Positions 8,866-17,166 of a stretch of 17,207 nucleotides of DNA are shown here, in pieces. The translations under genes were made by a program, and so were the position numbers. The first letter of the stretch is position 1, and each line of letters begins with the position of its first letter. The stretch is from an uncultured Erythrobacter sp. (GTDB lineage Bacteria > Pseudomonadota > Alphaproteobacteria > Sphingomonadales > Sphingomonadaceae), in the NCBI GenBank assembly GCA_913061345.1, contig CAJXTZ010000048.1, positions 1 through 17,207 of the forward strand. Direction: 5' to 3'. Below the pieces are notes generated by a model. It searched no databases. It was not told the DNA's origin and saw only the letters and a program-made list of their open reading frames with translations.

Positions 8866-9629
8866 GCGACAAGCTCCATACCATCGAAACCGACTACGAC
8901 GTTTGCTGGCACCTCGGCACTCAACGTTGCGTAATCCATGCTCTTGTCGAGATGCGACAGCACCGTGGTTCCGGCTCCGGTACGTTTCGCCAGATCCAGG
9001 GCCATGTCCAGATGCGCATGGGTCGGATGCTCTTTTCTGCGCAAACAGTCGGTCACCAGAATATCCACACCATCGAACAGGTCGACCATATCATCAGTAA
9101 TCTCTGCAAAGTCTGTGGCGTAACCTATTGATTTACCATCGGATTCGAAGACGTATGCCGTCGTGTTGATCGGCCCATGCGGCATTTCCACCGTGTCGAC
9201 CCCGAAGCCTGCATGCATTCGCAGGTTGTCGAGCGTGCTCAGCTCCACGATCGTGTGATAGCCATACTGCCCGGCGAAAACATAACCGAACCGGTTGCGC
9301 AGCCGGCGGCAGGTTTCGCTCGAAGCGAAGCCTGCGATCGGACCGGCACGCCCATAGCGCATAGGCCGCAGGTCGTCGATGCCATGACAGTGATCGGCAT
9401 GGTCATGCGTCCAGAAGATGCCGTCGACGCTGCCGATGTCATTGCTGAGCAACTGGTTGCGAAGGTCGGGAGAGGTATCCACCAGCAGCCGCCGGCCTTC
9501 GTTGCTTTCAACGATAATGGAGACCCGACTGCGGCGGTTCTTCGGCTCTGCCGGGTCACAGTCGCCCCAGTCATTGCCAATACGCGGAACGCCTGTGGAC
9601 GTACCGCAGCCGAGCACGAGCAACTTCAC
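8862..9629 (-). CDS. Metallo-beta-lactamase-fold hydrolase, PhnP-like
   Basis: This 255-residue protein belongs to the MBL-fold superfamily, in the PhnP / RNase Z-like branch. It opens with LGCGTSTGVP, has the metal motif THDHADH (H75, H77, D79, H80), and later TDFAE, HAHLD and LSHLDKSMDY, which supply further metal ligands. PhnP is a cyclic phosphodiesterase, but the phosphonate operon is not here. In this alphaproteobacterial context, next to tatD, the substrate is unknown. The start is GTG at 9629, overlapping the tatD stop as GTGA. The 3' end overlaps the small membrane protein gene as ATGA. Confidence 0.88.
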   Translation of the reverse strand: MKLLVLGCGTSTGVPRIGNDWGDCDPAEPKNRRSRVSIIVESNEGRRLLVDTSPDLRNQLLSNDIGSVDGIFWTHDHADHCHGIDDLRPMRYGRAGPIAGFASSETCRRLRNRFGYVFAGQYGYHTIVELSTLDNLRMHAGFGVDTVEMPHGPINTTAYVFESDGKSIGYATDFAEITDDMVDLFDGVDILVTDCLRRKEHPTHAHLDMALDLAKRTGAGTTVLSHLDKSMDYATLSAEVPANVVVGFDGMELVA

Positions 9630-10438
9630 GAAGGCGCCCCTGCTTTCGTGAACAAATTGAAGAAGTTGCGAGATGTACTTGTGGCCAAGTCTACCGCGTC
9701 CTCGCCGCGTAATTTCGCTACGAACTGTGTCGTATGCCGAACGAAGGCCGGTTCGCAGGTTTTACCCCTGTGCGGTACTGGCGCCAAAAACGGGCTATCT
9801 GTTTCCACCAGCAGTCTGTCGGAAGGGATGTTTTTCGCAAATTCCTGCAAGTCCCTGGCATTCTTGAACGTCACGATGCCCGAAAGCGAGATGGTCAGAC
9901 CCAGGTCCAGAACCTTGCGTCCGAATTCTGCACTGGCGGTGAAGCAGTGGATCAGCGCAGGAAAGGCGCCCTTCCCCATTTCGTCTGCAATTATCTCAAC
10001 CGTATCATCCTCCGCATCGCGCGTATGGATCACGAGCGGCAGCCCGGTTTCTCTCGCCACGTCGATATGCGTGCGGAACAGGTCGCGCTGCACCGCCCGA
10101 TCGGACTTGTCGTAATAATAGTCGAGGCCGCTTTCGCCGATACCTACGACGCGCGGATGGTCGGTGGCATCGCGCAGGACCTGACGGCCAAGATCGGCGT
10201 GCCTGTCTGCTTCATGCGGGTGGATGCCGACAGTCGCCCATACGTCGCTTTCCCGTTCTGCGGTGGCAACCACATCGCGCCATTCGCTTTCACGGGTGGA
10301 AATGTTGAGAAAGCCCGTCACACCAGCCTCGCGCGCATTGGCGAGAACCTCGTCTTGCCGCTCTATGAGGCCTTCGTAATTCAGATGGCAGTGGCTATCG
10401 ATCAAAGGACTGCCGCTGATGGATCGGCTGGAGGTCAT
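9626..10438 (-). CDS. tatD: TatD-family metal-dependent nuclease
   Basis: This 270-residue TIM-barrel hydrolase of the TatD/YcfH family acts as a 3'-5' DNA exonuclease in the relatives that have been studied. Metal ligands are visible in order: HCH in IDSHCHLNYEG (H16, H18), E of GIGESGLDYY, H of VIHTRDAEDD, H of IHCFTAS and D of ETDSPFLAP. The ATG at 10438 overlaps the metG stop as ATGA. A TatD/YcfH gene directly after metG is a common bacterial arrangement, which supports the call. The gene has nothing to do with Tat protein export despite the symbol. Its stop overlaps the next gene's GTG. Confidence 0.93.
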   Translation of the reverse strand: MTSSRSISGSPLIDSHCHLNYEGLIERQDEVLANAREAGVTGFLNISTRESEWRDVVATAERESDVWATVGIHPHEADRHADLGRQVLRDATDHPRVVGIGESGLDYYYDKSDRAVQRDLFRTHIDVARETGLPLVIHTRDAEDDTVEIIADEMGKGAFPALIHCFTASAEFGRKVLDLGLTISLSGIVTFKNARDLQEFAKNIPSDRLLVETDSPFLAPVPHRGKTCEPAFVRHTTQFVAKLRGEDAVDLATSTSRNFFNLFTKAGAPS

Positions 10439-12000
10439 TCCGCCGCCTCCGGTTGCGGCATTTCAAGACGCGGGAAAAGCCCCTCCGGCTTGTTGAGTAT
10501 GAAGTCCGATTGCGCCAGTTGCATGTACCACTGCGAACAGATGGTATCGAAATCACGCAGTTCAGGTGTTATACCCATCGCATCCAGCAATTTTCCCATC
10601 GATCCAGGCATAACCGGGATCACTGCGACTGCCAGTTGCGCGATACAGATATACAACGTCGCAAGCACTGTTTTCATTCGTTCGGGATCGGTCTTTTTCA
10701 ACGCCCATGGTGCCTGCGCATCGACATAGGCGTTGCAGGCGAAGACCGCCCCCATCCAGGCTTCCAGCGCCTGTGCGAAGGCGAGATCGGTATAGGCGGC
10801 AGGCATTTCCTCGCCAATTACCCGCGCGACGTGTGCGAACAACGCCTCGTCCTCAGCGGTTTGGTTCTCTGCAGGCGGCAAACTGCCATCGCAATTCTTG
10901 AAAAGCAGCGAAAGGGTACGTTGTGCAAGATTGCCAAAGCTGTTGGCGAGTTCGGAGTTTGATCTACTTACAATAGCTTGGTGTGAATAGCTGCCATCCT
11001 GTCCGAAAGAAAATTCGCGCAGGAGAAAATACCGCAGAACATCCACGCCATAGGCTTTGGCAAGGTCCGCAGGGTCCGTAACGTTGCCAAGCGACTTCGA
11101 TTCCTTCTGCCCCTTGTTGAGCAGGAAGCCATGGGCATAGATTTGCCGCGGCACCGCGATCCCGGCGCTGAGCAGGAAGGAGGGCCAGTAAACCGCGTGG
11201 AAGCGTGTAATGTCCTTGCCGACCAGGTGCAGGTCGGCAGGCCAGAACTTGGCCATGTCCTCTGTATCCTCGGGATAGCCTAGCCCGGTGAGGTAGTTGG
11301 TCAGGGCATCGACCCACACATACATCACGTGCCCATCGCTTCCCGGAACCGGCACGCCCCAGTCGAAGCTTGTGCGGCTGACTGAGAGATCGCGCAAGCC
11401 GCCTTCGACGAAGCGCATCACCTCGTTGCGACGGCTTTCGGGGCGGATGAAATCGGGATTGTCCTGGTAGAGCTGCAACAGGCGGTCGCCATAGGCAGAT
11501 AGTTTGAAGAACCACGTTTCTTCTGCGGTCCATTCCACCGGCGTACCCTGGGGGGATAGCTTTTCGCCCCCCTCCCCATCTACCAGTTCGCTTTCGTCGT
11601 AATAGGCCTCGTCCCTTACCGAATACCATCCTTCATACCTGTCCAGGTAGAGGTCGCCATTCGCTTCCATCGCCTTCCAGATCGCCTGGCTGGAGCGGTA
11701 ATGATCCTCGTCCGTTGTACGGATGAACCGGTCGTAAGAGATATCAAGCCCATCGAACAAATCACGGAAATGGTTGGACATTTCGTCCGCCAACTCGCGT
11801 GGGGTCTGCCCAAGGTCACGGGCCTTCTGGGCCATTTTCAGACCATGCTCGTCAGTACCTGTCTGAAAGCGCACTTCGCGACCCATCTGCCGGTGAAAGC
11901 GCGCGAGGACATCGGCTGCGATCGTCTCATAGGCGTGGCCGATATGGGGCTTGCCGTTGGGATAGTGAATCGCGGTGGTAAGATAGAAAGTGTCAGCCAT
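10435..12000 (-). CDS. metG: Methionyl-tRNA synthetase
   Basis: This 521-residue class I synthetase charges tRNA-Met. It is the shorter form without the C-terminal tRNA-binding domain. The Rossmann catalytic domain opens with FYLTTAIHYPNGKPHIGHAY, where HIGH is at 19-22. The connective region (DEAYYDESELVDG to TPVEW) has no cysteine pairs, so it is the zinc-less type. The KMSKS loop reads KESKS at 299-303 (K302 retained) followed by LGNVTDP. The anticodon-binding helical domain fills about 360-510. The ATG at 12000 overlaps the holB stop by 8 bases (ATGGCTGA), and the 3' end overlaps tatD. The Met-to-Glu change in KMSKS is the only oddity. Confidence 0.96.
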   Translation of the reverse strand: MADTFYLTTAIHYPNGKPHIGHAYETIAADVLARFHRQMGREVRFQTGTDEHGLKMAQKARDLGQTPRELADEMSNHFRDLFDGLDISYDRFIRTTDEDHYRSSQAIWKAMEANGDLYLDRYEGWYSVRDEAYYDESELVDGEGGEKLSPQGTPVEWTAEETWFFKLSAYGDRLLQLYQDNPDFIRPESRRNEVMRFVEGGLRDLSVSRTSFDWGVPVPGSDGHVMYVWVDALTNYLTGLGYPEDTEDMAKFWPADLHLVGKDITRFHAVYWPSFLLSAGIAVPRQIYAHGFLLNKGQKESKSLGNVTDPADLAKAYGVDVLRYFLLREFSFGQDGSYSHQAIVSRSNSELANSFGNLAQRTLSLLFKNCDGSLPPAENQTAEDEALFAHVARVIGEEMPAAYTDLAFAQALEAWMGAVFACNAYVDAQAPWALKKTDPERMKTVLATLYICIAQLAVAVIPVMPGSMGKLLDAMGITPELRDFDTICSQWYMQLAQSDFILNKPEGLFPRLEMPQPEAAE

Positions 12001-12958
12001 TGGCCGGCGTCCTAGAAGCCGCGAGGTTGGCGAGCAAGGTGCCGATTTCCATCACGAGTAGGCCGGGATCGAAATTATAGGTCGGCGCCTGGCCGGCAAG
12101 CCGCACAAGTTCGCCATGCGTATCTACCATCGGCATGATCTGCGAACGGCTGACAGCGTGCATCCTTTCGGCAACTACGGCGCGCGCAAGCTCGATCGCA
12201 GCAAGCTGCTTTTCCCGGCTAGGACGTGCGCCGATAGCTCCTGCCAGTCGGCCGCGAAGGACGAAATCGGGGTCGCCCTGTTCCACCACTTGCTGCATCA
12301 ATGCGTGGATCTTGCCAAGATCGAGCTCTACGAAATCGATGGCCGCGCCGGGCGATCCGCTGGCGGCGGCAATTGCGGCCGCCCGCTCCTGCGAACTGGC
12401 CTGGGGGCTTTCACGCGCGAGGATTGCATCCATGTCGAGATCGGATACCCGCGGGAAAGTAAGGATCCGGCAACGCGATCGGATGGTGGGCAGCAATCGC
12501 CCCATGCGATGCGCAATCAGGAGGAAGTAGGTACCGGAAGGGGGCTCCTCTAGGCTCTTCAGCAGGGCATTGGCGGCACTGGTTTCCATGTCGTCCGCCG
12601 GATCGATGATGACTGCGCGGCGGCTGCCCAGCGTGGGTCGCGTGTTCAGGCGTCGCTGCAGCTCGCGGATCTGATCGACCTTGATATTGCGCGCCAGTTC
12701 GAACGGTTTACCGTCATCGCGCTTACGCGCCTCGGCATCGTTGCGAGGAGGATGGCTGAGATAGCGGATATCGGGATGCTGGCCTTCCGGCTGCGGAATG
12801 CCATGCTCTGCCACGAGTTCGCGTGCGGCCGCCATGGCGAAGGCTGATTTGCCCACCCCCTTGCGGCCCGAAAGGATCCAGCCATGGTGCATACGCTCGC
12901 CCGAAAGGGCGCGTCGCCAGTCGTCCCACGCTTCGTCATGGCCGATGTAGTTGCTCAC
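11993..12958 (-). CDS. holB: DNA polymerase III subunit delta'
   Basis: This 321-residue AAA+ protein is the stator of the clamp loader that places the sliding clamp on DNA. GRKGVGKS (31-38) is a P-loop. DPADDMETSAANALLKSLEEP is the typical delta' stretch after the degenerate Walker B. PTIRSRCR is the sensor / arginine-finger (SRC) motif. The zinc-module cysteines present in E. coli delta' are not seen between the P-loop and Walker B. The start is GTG at 12958, overlapping the tmk stop as GTGA. tmk-holB adjacency is widespread and supports both calls. Confidence 0.93.
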   Translation of the reverse strand: MSNYIGHDEAWDDWRRALSGERMHHGWILSGRKGVGKSAFAMAAARELVAEHGIPQPEGQHPDIRYLSHPPRNDAEARKRDDGKPFELARNIKVDQIRELQRRLNTRPTLGSRRAVIIDPADDMETSAANALLKSLEEPPSGTYFLLIAHRMGRLLPTIRSRCRILTFPRVSDLDMDAILARESPQASSQERAAAIAAASGSPGAAIDFVELDLGKIHALMQQVVEQGDPDFVLRGRLAGAIGARPSREKQLAAIELARAVVAERMHAVSRSQIMPMVDTHGELVRLAGQAPTYNFDPGLLVMEIGTLLANLAASRTPANG

Positions 12959-13590
12959 CCGCCCTCACCGATGAGAGGCGCCATCTTGCGCATTACCCGG
13001 ATATGTACATCCTCTGGCGTGCCGCTGGCGTCGATCAGAACAAAGCGTTCGGGATCGGTCATCGCCATCTGTCGGAAATGTTCGGCAACGCGCGCATGGT
13101 AGCGGGCAGGTTTTCCGCCGATACGATCCGAGTTATCGCCATCGCGCAGGTGCAGACGCTGTGCAATCTGTTCCAGCGGTGCTTGCAGCAGGAAGGTGAG
13201 ATCCGGCATCAGTGCGTGGGAGCCAAGAGTGTGCAGGGACAGAATTGCATCGTCGGACCATTCCCCTCCCCCTGCCTGATAGGCGCGCGAGGAATCGACA
13301 AAGCGGTCGCAAACAACCCAGTCGCCGCGATCGAGTGCTGGACCGATCAGGTTTGCCACATGATCGGAACGTGCCGCTGCGAACAGCAACGCTTCTGCGC
13401 GGGTGCCCCAGTTGTAGCTGGTGTCGAGCAGTAGCTCTCTGATGGCTTCCGCCCCCGGCGTTCCGCCTGGTTCGCGTGTCTGGATGACGCCAAGCCCCCG
13501 CGAACGTAGTGCCTCCACCAGCATCTGTGCCTGCGTGGATTTGCCAACGCCCTCACCGCCCTCGAATGTGATGAAGCGACCCTCCGTCAT
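12955..13590 (-). CDS. tmk: Thymidylate kinase
   Basis: This enzyme phosphorylates dTMP to dTDP with ATP, feeding dTTP synthesis. It has 211 residues, a normal family length. The P-loop is GGEGVGKST (about 11-19), followed by TREPGGTPGAEAIRELLL and the DRFVDSSRAYQ motif that binds dTMP. The LID region lies near the C-terminal third. The start is taken as ATG at 13590 because it overlaps the dac stop as ATGA, matching the neighbouring junctions, and gives the usual MTEGRFITFEGGEG beginning. An ATG at 13608 would add six residues (MEKMAG) and has its own nearby purines, so the choice is probable rather than certain. Confidence 0.95.
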   Translation of the reverse strand: MTEGRFITFEGGEGVGKSTQAQMLVEALRSRGLGVIQTREPGGTPGAEAIRELLLDTSYNWGTRAEALLFAAARSDHVANLIGPALDRGDWVVCDRFVDSSRAYQAGGGEWSDDAILSLHTLGSHALMPDLTFLLQAPLEQIAQRLHLRDGDNSDRIGGKPARYHARVAEHFRQMAMTDPERFVLIDASGTPEDVHIRVMRKMAPLIGEGG

Positions 13591-14765
13591 GCCAGCCATT
13601 TTCTCCATGCGTTGGCAATCCGCTGGAAGGCGTTCGCCCTGGGAACCGCCTCGGCAGCGATCAACGGCATTTCCAGCGCAAGTTCTCCGTCAATGTTCAG
13701 CCGAAGCCGGGCGATCTCGGCGCCTGCATCAATCGGCGCCTGTATCGGGCCGCGATAGACGATTTCCATCGCTATGCGCTTTTCATCCTGCCCCTGCGGT
13801 AGATTGATCATCGCAGATTTTGCCGTTTGCAGTCCCACGCTGCTATCGACTCCATCTTGTATCAGGGCCTCGCCCACAACCACGCCTGACGGGATGAGCG
13901 TTTCCTGATGGAATGCGTCGAAACCCCAGTTCAGCAATGCACGCGAAGCTTCGTCGCGCAACCGCCCGTCGGGTGCGCCGGCCAGCACCATGACCAGTCT
14001 TCGTCCGTCGCGCTCGGCGGAGCCCAGAAAAGTGAAGCCTGCCTCCCGCGTGTAGCCGGTTTTCAGTCCATCTGCACCATCCACGCGCCCCGTCACCGGA
14101 TCATGGTTGGCCTGGGTAATGTCGCGCCAGCGCATCGTGCGGTGGCCGAAATACCGGTCGTAGAGGGCCGGGTATTGTTGCGTAATCGCTTCGCCCAGCA
14201 GCGCAAGATCGCGCGCCGATGTATAGGTCCGGCCGCCATCGGGGTATCCGTTGGGAGAACCGAAATGCGTGTCTTTCATGCCTAACAACGCGGCGTTGGC
14301 ATTCATCAGGTCCAACCAGGCGTTCAGCGAGCCCGTCGCCGCAACGGCCATTGCCACGCTGGCATCGTTGCCCGACACGGTGGTGATACCCAGCAGCAGC
14401 TGGCCTATCGTCGGCTGTTCCCCTGCGCGCAGGAACATGTTGGAACCTTCGTTGTACCAAGCATCCTCCAGTTCTTGCGAATAGGCGAAGCGGGCATCCA
14501 GCCGCAACGCGCCTTCGTCGACCAATTTGAACGCCGTATAGGCCGTCATCACCTTGGTTACTGAAGCCGGAACGAAGCGGCGCGTTTCCTGCCGCGCAAA
14601 CAGCGTTTGCCCGTTGGAGAGGTCCACCAGCAGGCCGACGGGAATGTCCTCCGGCACCGGAGCGGGTATTGGCGCAGGGTCCGAAGCAGGAAGCGCCGGA
14701 CTTGCGGCAAGCGCGACGGCAGATGCCATCAGTGCGGTCTTCGCCAGGGCCATCAACTGTTGCAC
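13587..14765 (-). CDS. D-alanyl-D-alanine carboxypeptidase (PBP5/6-type, peptidase S11)
   Basis: This 392-residue periplasmic penicillin-binding protein trims the terminal D-Ala from peptidoglycan stems. A signal peptide spans about residues 5-27 (ALMASAVALAASPALPA). Active-site motifs are SVTK (68-71), SGN (131-133) and KTG (235-237), all intact. A C-terminal beta-rich PBP5 domain follows, ending in an amphipathic tail (AFQRIANAWRKWLA) that likely anchors it to the membrane. The start is GTG at 14765 because GGAG sits 5 bases before it; ATG at 14753 is the alternative. It lies 38 bp after the rlpA-like gene and overlaps tmk as ATGA. The dacC/dacF-type symbol cannot be chosen from sequence alone. 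Confidence 0.94.
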   Translation of the reverse strand: MQQLMALAKTALMASAVALAASPALPASDPAPIPAPVPEDIPVGLLVDLSNGQTLFARQETRRFVPASVTKVMTAYTAFKLVDEGALRLDARFAYSQELEDAWYNEGSNMFLRAGEQPTIGQLLLGITTVSGNDASVAMAVAATGSLNAWLDLMNANAALLGMKDTHFGSPNGYPDGGRTYTSARDLALLGEAITQQYPALYDRYFGHRTMRWRDITQANHDPVTGRVDGADGLKTGYTREAGFTFLGSAERDGRRLVMVLAGAPDGRLRDEASRALLNWGFDAFHQETLIPSGVVVGEALIQDGVDSSVGLQTAKSAMINLPQGQDEKRIAMEIVYRGPIQAPIDAGAEIARLRLNIDGELALEMPLIAAEAVPRANAFQRIANAWRKWLA

Positions 14766-14774
14766 GCATTCTCC

Positions 14775-14790
14775 GCCGCTATTTTGCGGC
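14775..14790 (-). promoter_or_regulatory. Small hairpin overlapping the dac ribosome site region
   Basis: GCCGC and GCGGC arms around a 6-base loop lie in the 38-bp gap between the rlpA-like gene and dac. On the - strand the second arm runs straight into the GGAG used by dac, so folding could limit access to it. The arms are only 5 bp in GC-rich DNA, so chance is quite possible. Confidence 0.25.
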
Positions 14791-14803
14791 TGGGAAAGAA
14801 GGC

Positions 14804-15892
14804 TCAGCCGCTGGTCAGGATTCGAGCATCGCTATAGCCTTCACTCTGCACGTTGGCGAGCGAGGCCTCGGCTTCTCCACGGGTAGGGAATGGCCCCGTG
14901 CGCACGCGGTAATACCGGCCTGACTGACTGACCGCGCCGCCAAGCGATTCCGCAGCCCGACGGGCATTGTCCGCATTGGCAAAAGCTGCTGCCTGGACAA
15001 CGAAGCCACCTTCGGTTTCAGGTGACGTCGCCACTTCTGTCGCGGGAGGTTCTGAAGTTTCGATGGGTGCCGGTTCTGCGGCCTGCTGAACTGCAACGTT
15101 CTCACCGGTCTGGAAAGCAGCGGCGAAGTGGCTGTTTTCCTTTTCTGCATGTTCAACCGACGCGGCCTGTGTTGCCGCGAGTTCGCCGCCTTCGGTCGAC
15201 CTTGCAGGCTCGGCAGGCGTAAGCTCGACCATTTCGGACGCGGCGGCAGAGGCGGTCGAAGCGGCAAGAGCGATTGTCTCGATCTCGCTGGGAAGTTCTG
15301 CATTCGCTACCAGTGAGGCAGAACCGCTATCAGGCAGACGGCGTTGCAACACGGTTAGCAGCGATGATGGCGTGTCCATCCGCAGAGGCGCAGCCTCGCC
15401 TGCGCGCAGCATGGCGCGTTGCAGTTCAGGCGGATTTACGCGGCGTACGCGAACGGGTGTTTCTACGCTTCCGCCCAGTTGGGCCATCGCGGCAGGCGAC
15501 AGGGCGACAAGATGGTTGGTGCTCATCGGTCCACGCCGCTCCAGCCGCACCAGCACCGTGCGTCCGCTTTCCAGCGAAGTTACCTCGGCATAGCTTGGCA
15601 CCGGAAGCGTGTGATGCGCACCAGAATATCCGGTCGTATCGGGATCAAGCGTTAAATAGCCCACCTCGTCATAATTCAGCACGTCGGCCGGCGTATATTG
15701 GGTACCGGCGATCTGGTAAGGTTCACCCACCAGGATCGGATAATCCGCCTGCGGCCCGTTGGCGGGCACCCCGGCCACGTTTGGAACGTCCGTGCTGCCA
15801 ATGGAGGCGCAACCCGCCAGGCTGTAGGCAACGAAAATAGTTACCAGGGCACGTGCGCCGGTTCTGGTCTTCAGGCTATCTGTCAATCTCAT
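14804..15892 (-). CDS. RlpA-like septal lipoprotein with C-terminal SPOR domain (divergent catalytic region)
   Basis: This is a 362-residue lipoprotein. The signal sequence ends in the lipobox LAGC, with C28 the likely lipidated residue. A double-psi beta-barrel region (about 50-150) resembles RlpA: AHHTLP keeps the catalytic-type His and GRTVLVRLERRGP matches the family block. A long Ala/Glu/Ser-rich linker (about 165-290) leads to a SPOR domain (about 291-362), which binds denuded septal peptidoglycan. In lytic RlpA the block reads NDRGP; here the Asp position is Arg, so transglycosylase activity is doubtful. ATG at 15892 is chosen over GTG at 15910, which lacks a ribosome site. The gene overlaps mltB by 17 bp and precedes dac, fitting a role in cell-wall remodelling at division. 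Confidence 0.85.
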   Translation of the reverse strand: MRLTDSLKTRTGARALVTIFVAYSLAGCASIGSTDVPNVAGVPANGPQADYPILVGEPYQIAGTQYTPADVLNYDEVGYLTLDPDTTGYSGAHHTLPVPSYAEVTSLESGRTVLVRLERRGPMSTNHLVALSPAAMAQLGGSVETPVRVRRVNPPELQRAMLRAGEAAPLRMDTPSSLLTVLQRRLPDSGSASLVANAELPSEIETIALAASTASAAASEMVELTPAEPARSTEGGELAATQAASVEHAEKENSHFAAAFQTGENVAVQQAAEPAPIETSEPPATEVATSPETEGGFVVQAAAFANADNARRAAESLGGAVSQSGRYYRVRTGPFPTRGEAEASLANVQSEGYSDARILTSG

Positions 15893-16907
15893 CTGCAAGC
15901 AATCCCACACTCATCGCGTAGTAGTTCGAGCAGTTATATTCGAGGATAACCCTATAATTCTGGGTTAAGAGATAGCCGGGTTCGGCGGGGCCATCGGGTT
16001 CAAACAAGGCCGCCATCACGTCGTCACCGATGGGCGCGAGCGGTTCAACCCCTCTTTCGCGCCACTCTCGCACGGTCATCCAGCGGCTGTGTCGTTCGTG
16101 GACCCTGGGGCAAACCGGTGAATTCACACGATTTTCTATTCCGGAACGATCCGCCGAGTTGGGCACGTAAGCGCGCACGGCCCATGGTTCTCCGGTACGC
16201 CAGCCAGCATCGCGAAAATAATTCGCGATAGAATGCATGGTATCGACATCGGAGTTCCAGATATCGCGATCCCCGTCACCATCACCGTCCACGGCGAGAC
16301 GCAGATAGACGCTGGGCAGGAACTGGCCGTTCCCGAATGCTCCAGCCCAGCTTCCGACCAGCTGCGAGCGCGACACGCCCTGGTCCACCATCTTCAGTAC
16401 GTCTATCAATTCGCGCTCGAACAGTGTTCTGCGGCGACCGTCCCATGCCAGTGTGGCCAGTGAGCGCGGCAGATCGAAGCTGCCCATCACCGCTCCATAG
16501 GCTGTCTCGTGCCCCCAGATGGCCACGACGATTTCGGCCGGGACGCCGTAACGACGCTCCACCTCGCCGCCGAGAGAGCGCACCTCGGCGAGTTTGCGTA
16601 TGCCGCCGTTGATGCGGGCAGACGTGTTATGCCGATTGAGGTACCCCGCCATCGATGGAAAGCCGGTGCTGGTGGTAGAGCTGCCCGACGAAACGTTGTC
16701 ACGGTCCAGCGCCAGTACGCGGTTGTTGGGCGTCAAACCAGAGAACACGCGGTTGATCGTACTCTGGCTCACCCCTTCGGCGCGGGCGTGCATTGCAACG
16801 TTATCCAGATAATCGCTAAACGATTCTCCCCGTGCGGTCGCGGGTGCGGAACTCAGCATCAATGCAGCAGCGAAGGCGCCGACGTGGCGCAAGATCTTGA
16901 ATGTCAT
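15876..16907 (-). CDS. Lytic murein transglycosylase, MltB family (GH103)
   Basis: This 343-residue periplasmic enzyme cleaves the MurNAc-GlcNAc bond to give 1,6-anhydro ends. A signal peptide spans about residues 1-25 (SSAPATA before the likely cut). The catalytic Glu is E134 in IWGHETAYG. DLPRSLATLAWDGRRR, GNGQFLPSVY and a DGDGDGD stretch followed by IWNSDVD are family features; the Asp/Gly loop matches the EF-hand-like calcium site known in MltB. No lipobox is seen, so it is probably soluble rather than a lipoprotein. It is the first gene of the - strand cluster. AGGA lies 3 bases before the ATG at 16907, which is short spacing, and the 3' end overlaps the rlpA-like gene. Confidence 0.93.
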   Translation of the reverse strand: MTFKILRHVGAFAAALMLSSAPATARGESFSDYLDNVAMHARAEGVSQSTINRVFSGLTPNNRVLALDRDNVSSGSSTTSTGFPSMAGYLNRHNTSARINGGIRKLAEVRSLGGEVERRYGVPAEIVVAIWGHETAYGAVMGSFDLPRSLATLAWDGRRRTLFERELIDVLKMVDQGVSRSQLVGSWAGAFGNGQFLPSVYLRLAVDGDGDGDRDIWNSDVDTMHSIANYFRDAGWRTGEPWAVRAYVPNSADRSGIENRVNSPVCPRVHERHSRWMTVREWRERGVEPLAPIGDDVMAALFEPDGPAEPGYLLTQNYRVILEYNCSNYYAMSVGLLADEIDR

Positions 16908-16935
16908 ACGTCCTGACTACTGCACGCGTCGCCGC

Positions 16936-16948
16936 GAGGGAATCCCTC
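16936..16948. repeat. Short inverted repeat upstream of mltB
   Basis: GAGGG-AAT-CCCTC is a perfect 13-base inverted repeat 29 bp upstream of the mltB start, in the 169-bp gap between mltB and the divergent tRNA-Ser. It could be an operator of the mltB cluster. No convincing promoter boxes were found in this gap for either direction, though TTGACG occurs on the - strand at 16995-16990. Confidence 0.25.
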
Positions 16949-17076
16949 AATTTCGTAATGCGACGAACTGCGGTTGAAATGCGCTTGTCCGTCAATCGAA
17001 GCATGGATCGAACGGCGGCGGGCATGTTGCATGGTGACAAGCGAAGGATTTGTCGTTAGCGCGCGCCTGCTCCTGC

Positions 17077-17166
17077 GGACAGGTGGCAGAGCGGTTGAAT
17101 GCACTGGTCTTGAAAACCAGCAAGGGTGCAAGCCCTTCGTGGGTTCGAATCCCACCCTGTCCGCCA
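17077..17166 (+). tRNA. tRNA-Ser (anticodon TGA), CCA encoded
   Basis: The gene is 90 bases long. Acceptor arms GGACAGG (17077-17083) and CCTGTCC (17156-17162) pair fully, followed by discriminator G and an encoded CCA. The anticodon stem CTGGT / ACCAG (17104-17108 / 17116-17120) encloses loop CTTGAAA with anticodon TGA at 17111-17113, reading UCA and likely other UCN serine codons. A long variable arm (AAGGG / CCCTT) marks it as class II, and the T arm is GTGGG-TTCGAAT-CCCAC. It is transcribed divergently from mltB. The last 41 bases of the window after it hold no recognisable feature. Confidence 0.97.

Noticed and set aside
8648..8884. 78-residue - strand frame overlapping the small membrane protein
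   Set aside because: Its composition has no domain or membrane pattern and it starts inside the MBL gene without a ribosome site; the 55-residue frame with the ATGA overlap is better supported.
9177..10729. Long + strand frames (312 and 331 residues) opposite the MBL gene, tatD and metG
   Set aside because: All three genes beneath have complete catalytic motifs on the - strand; the + frames show no motif and overlap each other.
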